From: Buchnera aphidicola (Phyllaphis fagi)
GTDB taxonomy: Bacteria; Pseudomonadota; Gammaproteobacteria; Enterobacterales; Enterobacteriaceae
NCBI RefSeq assembly: GCF_964058955.1
Contig: NZ_OZ060370.1
Coordinates: forward strand, 1 to 64,000
Direction: 5' to 3'
DNA length: 64,000 bases
The notes below the pieces were generated by a model. That model made no database searches. It was not told the DNA's origin and worked only from the letters and a program-made list of their open reading frames with translations. The translations under genes were made by a program, and so were the position numbers. Numbering within the stretch: position 1 is the first letter of the stretch; the number at the start of each line of letters is the position of its first letter. Shown piece by piece: positions 1-15,485 of the stretch.

Positions 1-367
1 CAAATATATAATAATTATTTTAAAAATTTATATGAATATTCAAAACTAATTTTAATAAATTATATATTTTAATAAATTTAAATAAATTATTTAATTATTA
101 TTTATATAATTATAAAATATAATTAATAAGTATATAATAAATATTATTAAATTTATTCAGTTAATAAAATAAATATCAAAAATATGATTCAGTAATATTA
201 AAAATGATTTGATAATGATAGATATATTTTCATAAAAATAATTTATATTTTTATCTTTTATATTTTGTTATTATTTATTATACTATTTAGTATGATATAA
301 ATATTTTCATAATATTAAGTAATATATAGCAATACATAGGAATATATGGAAATATAAGGATATTAAA
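1..367. other. A/T-rich spacer upstream of mnmG
   Basis: No gene is visible on either strand. The stretch is nearly pure A/T with scattered stops in all frames. In E. coli the replication origin lies directly upstream of mnmG (gidA), so this is one position where an origin could sit, but I see no DnaA boxes (TTATNCACA type) or other origin motifs. The last 47 bases carry a short tandem repeat and the mnmG ribosome binding site. The window starts inside this spacer, so its full length is unknown. Confidence 0.6.
321..360 (+). repeat. Four imperfect 10-bp tandem repeats before mnmG
   Basis: Four consecutive 10-mers resemble one another: AATATATAGC, AATACATAGG, AATATATGGA, AATATAAGGA. The last unit supplies the Shine-Dalgarno AAGGA for mnmG, whose ATG is at 368. 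The 10-bp period matches one helical turn, which may be coincidence in such biased sequence. Confidence 0.5.
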
Positions 368-2260
368 ATGTCTTCTTATCATAATTGTTTTGATGTTATT
401 GTTATTGGTGGAGGTCATGCAGGTACTGAAGCAGCATTAGCTTCTTCACGAATGGGTTATAAAACTATATTATTAACACAAAAAATTAAAAATTTAGGTT
501 GTTTATCATGTAATCCTGCAATAGGTGGAATTGGAAAAAGTCATTTAGTCAAAGAAATTGATGCATTAGGTGGTGTTATGGCTGTTGCTGCAGATCATTC
601 TGGTATTCAATTTCGTATATTAAATGCAACTAAAGGTCCTGCTGTTCGTTCAACTCGTGTTCAAATTGATAGAACATTATATAATAAATTTATTACTACT
701 AAATTAATGAATCAAAAAAAATTAATTATTCTTGAAGAAGAAGTAAATGATTTAATAATTAAAAATAATCAAGTATTGGGGGTAAAAACAAAAAATCAAT
801 TTGTTTTTTATTCTAAATCAACTATTTTAACTACCGGTACTTTTTTAGGTGGTAAAATTTATCTAGGATTAGAAAGTTATATAGGTGGACGTATTGGTGA
901 TCAATCTTCTATACCTTTATCTCATAGATTACGAGAATTACCATTAAAAGTAGGTAGATTAAAAACTGGAACACCACCTAGAATAGATATACGTACTATA
1001 GATTTTCATTCTTTATTAATTCAAAAAGGAGATACCCCTGAACCTGTTTTTTCATTTATTGGTAAAAAATCACAACATCCTAGACAAATATCATGTTTTA
1101 TTACTCATACTAATGAATATACACATGATATTATTAGAAAAAATTTACAAAAAAGTGCTATATATTCTGGTATTATTAATGGAATAGGTCCACGTTATTG
1201 CCCTTCTATTGAAGATAAAATTGTTCGTTTCCCAGATCGAAAAAATCATCAAATTTTTATAGAACCAGAAGGATTATCATGTATTGAAGCATATCCTAAT
1301 GGTATATCAACTAGTCTTCCAATTCACATACAGCAAGAATTTATCACTTCTATTAAAGGTTTTAAATATGCAAAAATTATTCGACCAGGATATGCTGTAG
1401 AATATGATTTTTTTGATCCTAGAGGTTTAAAACCAACTTTAGAAAGTAAATTTATTAATGGACTGTTTTTTGCAGGTCAAATTAATGGTACTACTGGTTA
1501 TGAAGAAGCTGCAGCTCAAGGTTTATTAGCAGGTTTAAATGCAAGTTTATATGCTTCTGGTACTAATAACGGGTGGTATCCAAAACGAAATCAAGCTTAT
1601 TTAGGTGTTTTAGTTGATGATTTATGTACAAAAGGTACAAATGAGCCATATCGTATGTTTACTGCTCGATCTGAATATCGATTAACATTGAGAGAAGATA
1701 ATGCGGATTTAAGATTAACAAAAATAGCTAAAAATTTTGGATTGATTGATCAAATTAGATGGAATATATATAATAAAAAGATAGAAAATATACAAAAAGA
1801 AATAAAGCGTTTAAAAAATATTCAAATTTATCCTAATTCTAAAGATGCAATAAAATTAAATAATATTTTTAATATAATATTAACAAAAGAAATTACTGGA
1901 GTAGAATTATTAAAAAGACCTGAAATAACATTTGAAAATTTATATAAATCTAATATTTTTTATAACAAAAAAAGTGATATGAATGCATTTAACGAAGTAG
2001 TAACACAAATCAAATATCATGGATATATTATACGTCAAAATAAAGAAATTATGAAACATTTAAAACACGAAAATACGTTTTTACCGTTAAATTTAGATTA
2101 TAATAATGTTGTAGGTTTATCAAATGAAGTAGCAATAAAATTAAATTATTACAAACCTTTTTCTATAGGTCAAGCAACAAGAATTTCCGGTATTACACCA
2201 GCAGCAATATCGATTTTATTAATTTATCTTCAAAAAAATATTTTAAATTTATGTAAATAA
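368..2260 (+). CDS. mnmG: tRNA uridine-5-carboxymethylaminomethyl(34) synthesis enzyme MnmG (GidA)
   Basis: MnmG works with MnmE to install the (carboxymethyl)aminomethyl group at C5 of wobble uridine 34 in several tRNAs, using FAD, NADH and a folate-derived carbon. The 630-residue protein matches the E. coli length (629). It opens with the FAD dinucleotide-binding motif [10 protein letters not shown] at about residues 14-23, keeps the family block KTGTPPRID near residue 200, and has the conserved cysteine in the RYCPSIEDK motif at residue 278 (E. coli Cys277). The start is supported by AAGGA seven bases upstream. As in E. coli it lies just before the atp operon. Its partner mnmE is also in this window, so the modification pair is complete. 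Confidence 0.97.
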   Translation: MSSYHNCFDVIVIGGGHAGTEAALASSRMGYKTILLTQKIKNLGCLSCNPAIGGIGKSHLVKEIDALGGVMAVAADHSGIQFRILNATKGPAVRSTRVQIDRTLYNKFITTKLMNQKKLIILEEEVNDLIIKNNQVLGVKTKNQFVFYSKSTILTTGTFLGGKIYLGLESYIGGRIGDQSSIPLSHRLRELPLKVGRLKTGTPPRIDIRTIDFHSLLIQKGDTPEPVFSFIGKKSQHPRQISCFITHTNEYTHDIIRKNLQKSAIYSGIINGIGPRYCPSIEDKIVRFPDRKNHQIFIEPEGLSCIEAYPNGISTSLPIHIQQEFITSIKGFKYAKIIRPGYAVEYDFFDPRGLKPTLESKFINGLFFAGQINGTTGYEEAAAQGLLAGLNASLYASGTNNGWYPKRNQAYLGVLVDDLCTKGTNEPYRMFTARSEYRLTLREDNADLRLTKIAKNFGLIDQIRWNIYNKKIENIQKEIKRLKNIQIYPNSKDAIKLNNIFNIILTKEITGVELLKRPEITFENLYKSNIFYNKKSDMNAFNEVVTQIKYHGYIIRQNKEIMKHLKHENTFLPLNLDYNNVVGLSNEVAIKLNYYKPFSIGQATRISGITPAAISILLIYLQKNILNLCK

Positions 2261-2307
2261 TATTTAAACTTTTTAATTATATATAAGTGTATATCTTTAA
2301 TATATAA

Positions 2308-3225
<918 letters not shown>

Positions 3226-3245
3226 TTATATTTTTAATATTTTAA

Positions 3246-3497
<252 letters not shown>

Positions 3498-3557
3498 ATA
3501 TAAGATTTATGATGTAATTTTTAAAGTACATTCTTTAAATAAGAAGGTAAATAATTT

Positions 3558-4031
3558 ATGGATTTAAATGCAACCATTCTAGGGCAATCTATTTCGTTTG
3601 TTTTATTTATTTGGTTTTGTATGAAATTTATTTGGCCAAAAATTATTAATACTATAGAAAAAAGAAAACAAGAAATTTTTATAGCATTATCAACTGCAGA
3701 AAAATCTAGAAAAGATTTAGAATTATTAAAAACGAAAAGTAATGAAATAATTAATAGATCTCAAAAAAAAGCTATTTTAATCTTAAAGCAAGCAAATCAT
3801 AATAAATTAATTATTTTAGAACAAGCTAAATTACAAGCAGAACAAGAAAAAAAAAAAATATTATTGCAAGCTAATTATGAAATTAATATTAAAAAAGAAC
3901 AAATTAAACATGAATTAATTCAACAAATTAGTATTTTAGCAATTAATATAGCAGAAAAAATAATTAAATCTTCCGCTAATAAAGAAAAAAATATTGATTT
4001 AATAAATCAATTAACTATTAAATTACAATAA
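3558..4031 (+). CDS. atpF: ATP synthase F0 subunit b
   Basis: Subunit b is the peripheral stalk linking F0 to F1. The protein is 157 residues (E. coli 156) with one N-terminal membrane segment at about residues 5-27 (ending FIWPKI) followed by a long charged helix rich in Lys, Gln and Glu, as expected for the dimeric coiled coil. The gene contains an A12 run around 3847 that is in frame. AAGAAGG precedes the start. Confidence 0.96.
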   Translation: MDLNATILGQSISFVLFIWFCMKFIWPKIINTIEKRKQEIFIALSTAEKSRKDLELLKTKSNEIINRSQKKAILILKQANHNKLIILEQAKLQAEQEKKKILLQANYEINIKKEQIKHELIQQISILAINIAEKIIKSSANKEKNIDLINQLTIKLQ

Positions 4032-4052
4032 TTATATTTTGGAGAATAATCA

Positions 4053-4586
4053 GTGTTTAAAGATATAACAATAGCTCGTCCTTATGCTAAAGCAATATTT
4101 GATTTTTCCATTCAACATAAGTCTTTAGAAATTTGGAAAAAAAATTTGAAATTATTTTCCATAGTTTCCACATGTAAAGAAATGAAAAAATTTCTTTCTG
4201 ATATTTATTCTCCAGTTATTATATTAAAAGTTTTTTTTAGTATTTGCAATCAAGAAATGGATATATATGCTCAAAATTTTATTAAATTATTAGCTACTAA
4301 TAAAAGACTAAAAATATTAGATAGTATTTTTTATTGTTTTACAAAATTTTACAACTATTATAAAAATATTATTGATATTGAATTGATATCCCCTTTTCAT
4401 TTTTATAAAAAACAAATTCAATATATTCATAAAAATTTAGAAAAACGATTAAATAAGAAAATTAATTTAACATTACAACAGGATTCATCAATATTAGATG
4501 GTATAATTTTAAGATCTGATGATGTTGTGATTGATATATGTAGTTTAAGTAATTTAAAAAAATTATCTAATGTTTTATTATCTTAA
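4053..4586 (+). CDS. atpH: ATP synthase F1 subunit delta
   Basis: Subunit delta caps F1 and binds the b stalk. The 177-residue length equals E. coli. The start is a GTG, supported by GGAG nine bases upstream and by alignment of the N-terminal ITIARPYAKAIFDF with the family's conserved opening. The middle is strongly diverged and Lys/Asn-rich, which is usual for this subunit. It lies between atpF and atpA, spaced by about 20 bases on each side. Confidence 0.94.
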   Translation: MFKDITIARPYAKAIFDFSIQHKSLEIWKKNLKLFSIVSTCKEMKKFLSDIYSPVIILKVFFSICNQEMDIYAQNFIKLLATNKRLKILDSIFYCFTKFYNYYKNIIDIELISPFHFYKKQIQYIHKNLEKRLNKKINLTLQQDSSILDGIILRSDDVVIDICSLSNLKKLSNVLLS

Positions 4587-4603
4587 AAGAGAAAAAATAA
4601 GAA

Positions 4604-6151
4604 ATGCAATTAAATTCTATTGAAATTAGTGAAATTATTAAAGAACGTATTTCTAAATTTGATGTAGTTAAACAAGTGCATAATGAAGGTATAATTATTT
4701 CAGTGAGTGATGGTATTATACGTATTTATGGAATCACTCATGTTATGTTTGGAGAAATGATATTAATATCAGAAAATCAATATGCATTAGCATTAAATTT
4801 AGAAAGAGATTCTGTTAGTGCAGTAGTGATGGGATCATATTTAAATATAACAGAAGGTATGCGTGTATATTCTACAGGTCATATTCTCGAAATACCTGTA
4901 GGATTAAATTTATTAGGACGGGTAGTGAATGCTTTAGGTGTACCTATTGATGGGAAGAGTGCAATTATTAGTAATGAATTTTTACCTATTGATCAAGAAG
5001 CTCCTGGAGTAATAGAACGACAATCTATTTCTGAACCTATTCATACTGGTTATAAAGCTATAGATACAATGATACCAATTGGAAAAGGACAGAGAGAATT
5101 AATTATTGGAGATCGACAAACAGGAAAAACTACAATTGCAATAGATACAATTATTAATCAATCTAAATCAAATGTATTTTGTATTTATGTTGCAATAGGC
5201 CAAAAACAATCAACAGTATTAAATGTAGTAAAAAAAATAGAAGAACATAATGCATTATCGAATACTATTATAGTAGTTGCCTCTGCTTCTGAATCACCAG
5301 TTATGCAATATTTATCACCGTATTCTGGATGTGCTATAGGTGAATATTTTCGTGATCGAGGAGAAAATGCTTTAATTGTATATGATGATTTATCAAAACA
5401 CGCTATTTCTTATCGTCAAATTTCATTATTACTAAAAAGGCCTCCTGGAAGAGAAGCTTTTCCTGGAGATATATTTTATTTACATTCCAGATTATTAGAA
5501 CGTTCTGCTCGTATTAATACTAAAAGTGTTTATCAAAGAAGTAATGGATTAGTTAATAATAGAACAGGATCATTAACTGCTATACCTATTATAGAAACAC
5601 AATTAGGAGATGTATCTGCATTTATACCTACTAATGTTATTTCTATTACTGATGGTCAAATTTTTTTAGAATCTAATTTATTTAATATAGGTATTAGACC
5701 TGCTATTAATCCTGGAATTTCTGTTTCTAGAGTAGGTAGTGCAGCTCAAACAAATATTATTAAATTATTATCTAGTAAAATTAGAACCGCTTTAGCTCAA
5801 TATCGAGAATTAGCTGCATTTTCTCAATTTTCTTCTGATTTAGATGATAATACCAGAAAACAATTACATTATGGACAAAAAATAACTGAAATTTTGAAAC
5901 AAAAACAACATTCTCCTTTATCTATAGCTGAACAATCTCTTATTCTTTTTGCAGTAGAATATGGATTTATTAATGATATTGATATAGATAAAATTTCTTC
6001 TTTTGAAAAATTAATATTAATTTATTTTAATAATAATTATCATGATTTGGTCAAGAAAATTAATAATTTAGGATGTTATAATAAAACTATTAAGAAACAG
6101 TTTCAAAAAATTATTGAAAATTTTTTTAAAGAGTATGATCAAAGTAAATAG
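4604..6151 (+). CDS. atpA: ATP synthase F1 subunit alpha
   Basis: Alpha subunits form the non-catalytic nucleotide sites of the F1 hexamer. The protein is 515 residues (E. coli 513) and holds the Walker A motif GDRQTGKT near residue 170, the block [15 protein letters not shown], and the arginine-finger region [13 protein letters not shown] near residue 366-378. Highly conserved and clearly functional. Seventeen bases separate it from atpH. Confidence 0.98.
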   Translation: MQLNSIEISEIIKERISKFDVVKQVHNEGIIISVSDGIIRIYGITHVMFGEMILISENQYALALNLERDSVSAVVMGSYLNITEGMRVYSTGHILEIPVGLNLLGRVVNALGVPIDGKSAIISNEFLPIDQEAPGVIERQSISEPIHTGYKAIDTMIPIGKGQRELIIGDRQTGKTTIAIDTIINQSKSNVFCIYVAIGQKQSTVLNVVKKIEEHNALSNTIIVVASASESPVMQYLSPYSGCAIGEYFRDRGENALIVYDDLSKHAISYRQISLLLKRPPGREAFPGDIFYLHSRLLERSARINTKSVYQRSNGLVNNRTGSLTAIPIIETQLGDVSAFIPTNVISITDGQIFLESNLFNIGIRPAINPGISVSRVGSAAQTNIIKLLSSKIRTALAQYRELAAFSQFSSDLDDNTRKQLHYGQKITEILKQKQHSPLSIAEQSLILFAVEYGFINDIDIDKISSFEKLILIYFNNNYHDLVKKINNLGCYNKTIKKQFQKIIENFFKEYDQSK

Positions 6152-6196
6152 TAGTATTTTAAAATTTTATTAGTTTGACAAATATAAAGGCATTAA

Positions 6197-7090
6197 ATGA
6201 CCAATGTAAAAACTATAAAAACTAAAATTGATAGTATAATAAATACAAAAAAAATTACACGAACTATGGAAATGATTGCTATTTCTAAAATGAAAAAGTT
6301 AAAAAAAAAGTTATTATTTATTAAACCATATTCATGTATTATTAATAGAATTATTTTACATATATCAAAAAGTAATTTAAAATATAGACATTTTTTTTTT
6401 CAATCTAAAAAAAAAGTAAAAAATATTGGAATTATAATAATCTCTACAAATAAAGGATTATGTGGTAGTTTAAATACTAATATATTTAAAGTAACTAATG
6501 AAATGATTAAAAAATATTTAAATTCTCATATTACATGTAATTTATATATTATAGGATTAAAAGGGTTGTCTTTTTTCAATCGTTTAAAATTTCAAAACAT
6601 TAAAAAAATTATAGATTTGACTGATGATATTAAACAATCAGAACTAATACAATTTTCACAAGATATTTTAAAAGAATATAAAGAAAAAAAAATTGATAAA
6701 TTATTTATTATTAGTAATAAATTTAACAGTGAAATTTCTTATACATTAAATTGTAAACAATTATTACCATTTAATGTAATAAAATATAAAAAAAAAAATA
6801 AATATATTTTACATAATAATGATTGGGATTATTTGTGTGAATTTGATGATTTATGTAATATTGATGTATTATTAAATGAATATATTACATTTCAAATTTT
6901 TCAATGTGTTTTATCGAATATTGTGAGTGAACAATCCGCTCGTATGTTAGCTATGAAAACTGCATCAGATAATAGTGATAATATGATTAAGGAATTACAA
7001 ATTACTTATAATAAGATTCGTCAATTTAGTATTACTCAAGAATTAATTGAAATTATTTCAGGAGCATCAATTATTTCAGAAAATGTTTGA
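6197..7090 (+). CDS. atpG: ATP synthase F1 subunit gamma
   Basis: Gamma is the central rotor shaft of F1. The protein is 297 residues (E. coli 287). The two coiled-coil ends are best conserved: N-terminal KKITRTMEMIAISKMKK and C-terminal ITQELIEIISGA. The middle block STNKGLCGSLNTN matches the family. The extra residues lie in Lys-rich loops of the central domain. ATG is preceded by AAAGGC. Confidence 0.96.
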   Translation: MTNVKTIKTKIDSIINTKKITRTMEMIAISKMKKLKKKLLFIKPYSCIINRIILHISKSNLKYRHFFFQSKKKVKNIGIIIISTNKGLCGSLNTNIFKVTNEMIKKYLNSHITCNLYIIGLKGLSFFNRLKFQNIKKIIDLTDDIKQSELIQFSQDILKEYKEKKIDKLFIISNKFNSEISYTLNCKQLLPFNVIKYKKKNKYILHNNDWDYLCEFDDLCNIDVLLNEYITFQIFQCVLSNIVSEQSARMLAMKTASDNSDNMIKELQITYNKIRQFSITQELIEIISGASIISENV

Positions 7091-7100
7091 ATTAAATTAA

Positions 7101-8507
<1,407 letters not shown>

Positions 8508-8544
8508 AAATTTAACTGTATTTATTAAGATATAGGTATAATTT

Positions 8545-8952
8545 ATGAAGTGTTATTTAGATGTAGTTAATATTAAAGGTATTTTATTTTCTGGATATAT
8601 TAAAAAAATTCATCTTACTAGTATTATAGGTGAGTTAGATATTTATGCAGGTCATGCTCCATTATTAGCTGCTATTAAATTTGGACCATTATGTATTGTA
8701 AAAGAAGATAATCAAAAAGAATATATTTATTTATCTGGAGGTATTTTAGAAGTTCAACCAAATATAATTAATATATTATCAAAAAAAGCAATTTTAGGTT
8801 CAGATTTAAATAAACATGAAATTTTAAAACAACAAAAAATAATAGAACAATGTTTTATAAGTGGTAATTTATGTCAAACAATCATGAATTTAAAAATAAA
8901 ATTAGCAAAAATTATATCAAAATTAAAAACAATTGAAATGATGAAAAGTTAA
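8545..8952 (+). CDS. atpC: ATP synthase F1 subunit epsilon
   Basis: Epsilon is the small rotor subunit that can inhibit hydrolysis. The protein is 135 residues (E. coli 139). The N-terminal beta sandwich is recognisable (GELDIYAGHAPLLAAIKFG and YLSGGILEVQPN), while the C-terminal helical region is diverged and Lys/Ile-rich. Last gene of the operon; a hairpin follows at once. Confidence 0.94.
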   Translation: MKCYLDVVNIKGILFSGYIKKIHLTSIIGELDIYAGHAPLLAAIKFGPLCIVKEDNQKEYIYLSGGILEVQPNIINILSKKAILGSDLNKHEILKQQKIIEQCFISGNLCQTIMNLKIKLAKIISKLKTIEMMKS

Positions 8953-8977
8953 AAAAAATATATTTATTGTAAAATAA

Positions 8978-9022
8978 CGGCAGGTAGAAAACTATTATAT
9001 AATAGATACATTAGTCCTGCCG
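8978..9022. terminator. GC-stem hairpin between convergent atpC and gyrB
   Basis: CGGCAGG (8978-8984) pairs with CCTGCCG (9016-9022) across a 31-base loop, which itself contains a perfect 14-base palindrome CTATTATATAATAG (8992-9005). The outer arms TATTGT (8965-8970) and ACAATA (9031-9036) could extend it. It is the most G+C-rich spot in any spacer here and sits between two convergent gene ends, so a two-way transcription end or 3' stabiliser is likely. There is no long T run. Confidence 0.7.
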
Positions 9023-9066
9023 ATTGTAATACAATATCATAATTATAGACATTGTATTTTATATAA

Positions 9067-11490
<2,424 letters not shown>

Positions 11491-11529
11491 TTAAATATAT
11501 TTTTAATTTGTATATTAATAAATTAATTT

Positions 11530-12633
11530 TTACAAAATTAATGGCATAATAATATATACAGAATGAAATTCTTGGTGATCTTTTATATAAATACTTGATG
11601 TGGAATTATTTAATAATATTTTAATAAAATCATTTTTAATAACATTGATTACTTCTAGTATATAATGAACATTCATTGTTAATTCTATGATTTTATCAGA
11701 ATAATTAACTAAAAATTTTTCTTTAATTTTTTCTTCTTGTTCATTATAAGCTGTAACAATACATTCTCCATGACCAAATTGTAATTTAACACCTTGAGTT
11801 TTTTGATGTGTTAAAATAGAGGCTCGATTAAGTGCTTGTTTTAATTTATGACGATTGATTTTTATTTCTACGTCAAAATTTTTTATTAATAAATTTTTAT
11901 AATCTGGAAAATCGTTATCAATTAATTTACTTGAAAAAATATATTCATTAATATAAAATTGAATTATTTTATTTCCAATACATAAATTAAATGGTAAATC
12001 AACATCATTTAATAATTTGATTAATTCTATAACTGTTTTTCTAGGTATAATTACTGAATGATATGATGATATAAATTTAGTCATCATAATACTGGATATA
12101 GATATTCGATAACCATCAGTAGCAATAACAGATATTTTATTTTTATTAATTTCAAGACATATTCCATTTAAATAATGTCGCACATCTTGTTTAGCCATAG
12201 CAAATTGTGTATTATAAATAATATCTTTAAATTTTTTTTGTGATATATCAATGTTAAATGTTTTTTTTTCTTTTTTAAATTTTGGAAAATTCATTCCAGA
12301 TAAAATAGAAAGTAAGAAGTAAATATTTTTACATATTATTTTCATATTGTTTTTTTCTATTTTAATATGAATTATAGAATCAACAGGAAAGCTACGAATA
12401 ATATTTAATATTTTTTTTCCAGATACACTAATCTTTTCAGTTTCATAAATTTTAATACAAGAAACTTTAACAATTAATTCGATTTCTAAATTAGTACTAA
12501 TTAAAAACAAATAATTATTTTTAATTTTAAATAAAATGTTATTAATATTAGGATTTTCATGATTTATTGATATTAAACTATTTAATTTTTGAAGAGGTTT
12601 TAATATATTTTTTCTTTTTATAATAAAGTTCAT
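11530..12633 (-). CDS. dnaN: DNA polymerase III beta sliding clamp
   Basis: DnaN forms the ring-shaped clamp that holds polymerase III on DNA. The protein is 367 residues (E. coli 366). Family blocks include GRASILTHQK, the central ATDGYRIS and the C-terminal YIIMPL that lines the hydrophobic binding pocket. It is diverged but complete. It is 48 bases upstream of gyrB on the same strand; the usual upstream neighbour dnaA is missing. Confidence 0.96.
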   Translation of the reverse strand: MNFIIKRKNILKPLQKLNSLISINHENPNINNILFKIKNNYLFLISTNLEIELIVKVSCIKIYETEKISVSGKKILNIIRSFPVDSIIHIKIEKNNMKIICKNIYFLLSILSGMNFPKFKKEKKTFNIDISQKKFKDIIYNTQFAMAKQDVRHYLNGICLEINKNKISVIATDGYRISISSIMMTKFISSYHSVIIPRKTVIELIKLLNDVDLPFNLCIGNKIIQFYINEYIFSSKLIDNDFPDYKNLLIKNFDVEIKINRHKLKQALNRASILTHQKTQGVKLQFGHGECIVTAYNEQEEKIKEKFLVNYSDKIIELTMNVHYILEVINVIKNDFIKILLNNSTSSIYIKDHQEFHSVYIIMPLIL

Positions 12634-13184
12634 TTTAAGATAATAAAATTTAAATGAATGTAAGAATCTTTTTTTTGAATAGAATAATTATTGATGTAAA
12701 TATATTTTTTAAAATATATATATTATATAGTTATATGTAATTATATTTTTAATATATTCAATTTTAAAAGATTGTGATTTATTGATTTTTGTATATTTAC
12801 CATAAATAATATATGTAATACATAATTTATAAATAATTTTAAATAATGATTTTAACAATAGTATATATTTTATCATTAAAATTTTTATTAAATATTAAAT
12901 TTTTATTCTATTAAAATATATTATTTTAATATTGTACCATATTTTAAATAAACTTGTATCATTTACACATATTTATTTTCTCTATTATTGGAAATTTAAT
13001 CTTATATTAATAATATTGCTATTGAATAATATATAAAATTATTTAATAAATTTTTTATATTAATAAAATATTTTTTCATACAGATTAATATTATATAAAT
13101 TAAATTGTATTTTTTTTATTTTTATAATAAAGTTATTATTAAAATACTATAATAGAGTTTATTTAAAAATATAGGTAAATTTTT
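12634..13184. other. Empty spacer at the dnaA locus
   Basis: In E. coli dnaA lies between dnaN and the divergent rpmH. Here that interval is 551 bases of A/T-rich sequence without a reading frame on either strand. I found no protein remnant and no DnaA box of TTATNCACA type. It must hold the leftward promoter for dnaN-gyrB and the rightward promoter for rpmH-rnpA, though neither can be fixed confidently in such biased sequence. Confidence 0.75.
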
Positions 13185-13328
13185 ATGAAACGTACTTTTC
13201 AACCTTCTCGTTTAAAACGAAATAGAGTACATGGATTTCGAATTAGAATGAAAACAAAAGGTGGTCGTTATATTTTATCACGTCGTCGCAATAAATTGCG
13301 CTCTCGTTTAACTATTTCCTCTGAATGA
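13185..13328 (+). CDS. rpmH: 50S ribosomal protein L34
   Basis: A 47-residue basic protein that begins [19 protein letters not shown] and ends RLTISSE, matching L34 along its whole length (E. coli 46). L34 is a small structural protein of the large subunit. Its stop overlaps the rnpA start in the four bases ATGA (13325-13328), so the two are translationally coupled, as in many bacteria. Confidence 0.97.
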   Translation: MKRTFQPSRLKRNRVHGFRIRMKTKGGRYILSRRRNKLRSRLTISSE

Positions 13329-13687
13329 TTAAAAAAAATAATCGATTATTATTTTCTAAAAAATTACGTTTATTGAAATCTCATTCTTTTAATTATGTTT
13401 TTAAAAAACCAATAAAGACTGAATATTGCGAAATAACTATATTGAGTCGTTATAATCATTTTAATTTTCCTAGACTTGGTATCATTGTATCTAAAAAAGT
13501 CTCTAAATATTCTTATAAACGTAATAAAATTAAAAGAATTATTAGAGAAAGTTTTAGATTAGTACAGCATCATTTGTTATCTTTAGATTTTATTCTGATA
13601 GTAAAAAAAAATATTTTAATAATTAAAACAAAAAATTTAAAAAAAAAAATTAAATATTTATGGATTCGTCATTATCAATATATTTAA
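13325..13687 (+). CDS. rnpA: Ribonuclease P protein component
   Basis: RnpA is the protein cofactor of RNase P and helps the catalytic RNA (rnpB, also in this window) bind precursor tRNAs. The 120-residue protein carries the signature helix [14 protein letters not shown] at about residues 66-79, close to the RNR motif of the family, and the LGIIVSKKV strand. It overlaps rpmH by four bases. The yidD gene that usually follows is absent from the 116-base gap before yidC. Confidence 0.94.
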   Translation: MIKKNNRLLFSKKLRLLKSHSFNYVFKKPIKTEYCEITILSRYNHFNFPRLGIIVSKKVSKYSYKRNKIKRIIRESFRLVQHHLLSLDFILIVKKNILIIKTKNLKKKIKYLWIRHYQYI

Positions 13688-13803
13688 AATTTTTAAATAT
13701 TTTCTATGAATGAATATTCATATTATTTCAAGAGTTGGGTATTAGTTTTTACATGTTAATAATATATGATATATAAAGATAATTACAATAATAGAGAATC
13801 ACA

Positions 13804-15417
13804 ATGAAAGTTTTGCAACGTAATTTTTTTATTTTTTTATTTTTATTGTTTTCATTTTTATTATGGAAAATGTGTTATATTAAAGCACATAGTGTAAAAA
13901 TGAAAGATAACATATTATCTAATAATTTAAAAAGTATACAGTTACAAGATTTAAAAAATCAAAAATACTTAATTTATATTAAAACAAATGTTATAGATTT
14001 AATAATTAATTTACATACTGGTAATATAGAATCAGTAAAATTATTAGTTTATCAAAAACAATTAAACTCATTTAAAAAAATAAAATTATTACAAAAATAT
14101 AATCTTATTAATCAAATCAATAACAAATTATTAGATAATAATATTTATTATAAAAATATTAATGCTAATTTAAATTATACATCTAGTCATATTTATTACA
14201 AATTAGTTAATGGTAGAAAAATATTATATGTTCCTATCCAGTTTATTTTAGGAAATGGAATAATTTTTTTAAAAACTTTTATTTTTAAAGAAAGCTCTTA
14301 TAATATTGATATAAAATATAAAGTTATTAATTCAGGACCATTATTATTAAAATTTTCTATTTTTGGAGAATTACAATATAACACTAATACACAAATAAAT
14401 AAAAATATTTTAAAAAATAAGAATTTAAAAATTGAATCGTTTAAAAATATGGCATATTCTAGTGAATATGAGAAATATAATAGATGTTCATTAGATAATA
14501 TCATAAATAATAAAAATTTATATTTATTATCCAATTTTGGTTGGATTTCAATATTTCAAAAATATTTTTTAATTTCTTGGATTTTTTATTTTCATGAAAA
14601 AAGTATTATTTATACATCTTGTTTTGATTATTCTAAAGCTATTATTGGGTATAAATCACCAGATATTGCAGTATATTCTGGTAGTATGAAAGTTTTACAA
14701 ACTACTCTTTGGATTGGACCAAAGATACAAAATAAAATGTCACATATTGCTCCTTATTTAGATTGTACAGTTGATTATGGTTGGTTATGGTTTTTGTCAA
14801 AACCATTTTTCACAATTTTAAGTATATTGTATAACTTTGTTGGAAATTGGGGTTATTCAATTATTTTAATGACATTTTTAATTCGAATAATAATATATCC
14901 ATTAACAAAATTTCAATATCTTTCAATGATTAAAATGAAAATATTAGAACCTAAAATTCAAGATTTACAAATAAAATTTAGAAATAATAAAATACAATTA
15001 AATCAAGAAATATTAAATTTATATAAAAATGAATGTGTTAATCCATTAGGAAGTTTTTTCCCTGTATTAATTCAAATGCCTTTTTTTTTAGCATTATATT
15101 ATACATTAGCTAATTCAGTTGAATTAAGACACACACCTTTTATGTTTTGGATTCATGATTTATCTGGGAAAGACCCATTATATATTTTACCTGTCTTAAT
15201 GGGTATTACTATGTTATTTATTCAACATACTGCACCTAATAACACTATTAATTTTACATATACAAATAAAGTCAATTTTATTCCATTAATATTTATATTA
15301 TTTTTTTTATGGTTTCCTTCAGGCTTAGTTCTTTATTACACTGTAAGTAATATAGTTACTATTATACAACAAATTATTATTAATAGAAATAATATAACAA
15401 AAAATAAAAATACATAA
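13804..15417 (+). CDS. yidC: Membrane protein insertase YidC
   Basis: YidC inserts membrane proteins such as ATP synthase subunit c, alone or with SecYEG. The 537-residue protein (E. coli 548) has an N-terminal membrane segment at about residues 8-25, a large diverged periplasmic domain, and the conserved C-terminal five-helix core starting near residue 320 (LSKPFFTILSILYNFVGNWG). The functional arginine in the first core helix is kept (LIRIIIYPLTKFQYLSM). It is well preserved in the core and eroded in the periplasmic domain, as expected under relaxed selection. Confidence 0.96.
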   Translation: MKVLQRNFFIFLFLLFSFLLWKMCYIKAHSVKMKDNILSNNLKSIQLQDLKNQKYLIYIKTNVIDLIINLHTGNIESVKLLVYQKQLNSFKKIKLLQKYNLINQINNKLLDNNIYYKNINANLNYTSSHIYYKLVNGRKILYVPIQFILGNGIIFLKTFIFKESSYNIDIKYKVINSGPLLLKFSIFGELQYNTNTQINKNILKNKNLKIESFKNMAYSSEYEKYNRCSLDNIINNKNLYLLSNFGWISIFQKYFLISWIFYFHEKSIIYTSCFDYSKAIIGYKSPDIAVYSGSMKVLQTTLWIGPKIQNKMSHIAPYLDCTVDYGWLWFLSKPFFTILSILYNFVGNWGYSIILMTFLIRIIIYPLTKFQYLSMIKMKILEPKIQDLQIKFRNNKIQLNQEILNLYKNECVNPLGSFFPVLIQMPFFLALYYTLANSVELRHTPFMFWIHDLSGKDPLYILPVLMGITMLFIQHTAPNNTINFTYTNKVNFIPLIFILFFLWFPSGLVLYYTVSNIVTIIQQIIINRNNITKNKNT

Positions 15418-15485
15418 TATTATTTAATTAATTTATAATATAATTATACTATAATATAAAATATTCAATAATAAGTACAGTATGT

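Noticed and set aside
1-367. Replication origin
   Set aside because: Position fits E. coli oriC next to mnmG, but no DnaA boxes or 13-mers were seen, and extreme A/T content is general here.
13688-13803. yidD remnant between rnpA and yidC
   Set aside because: Only a 17-codon frame with no similarity to YidD; the gene is simply absent.
14298-14534. Open frame of 78 codons antisense to yidC
   Set aside because: Shadow frame in the diverged periplasmic domain of yidC; no start signal and no family pattern.
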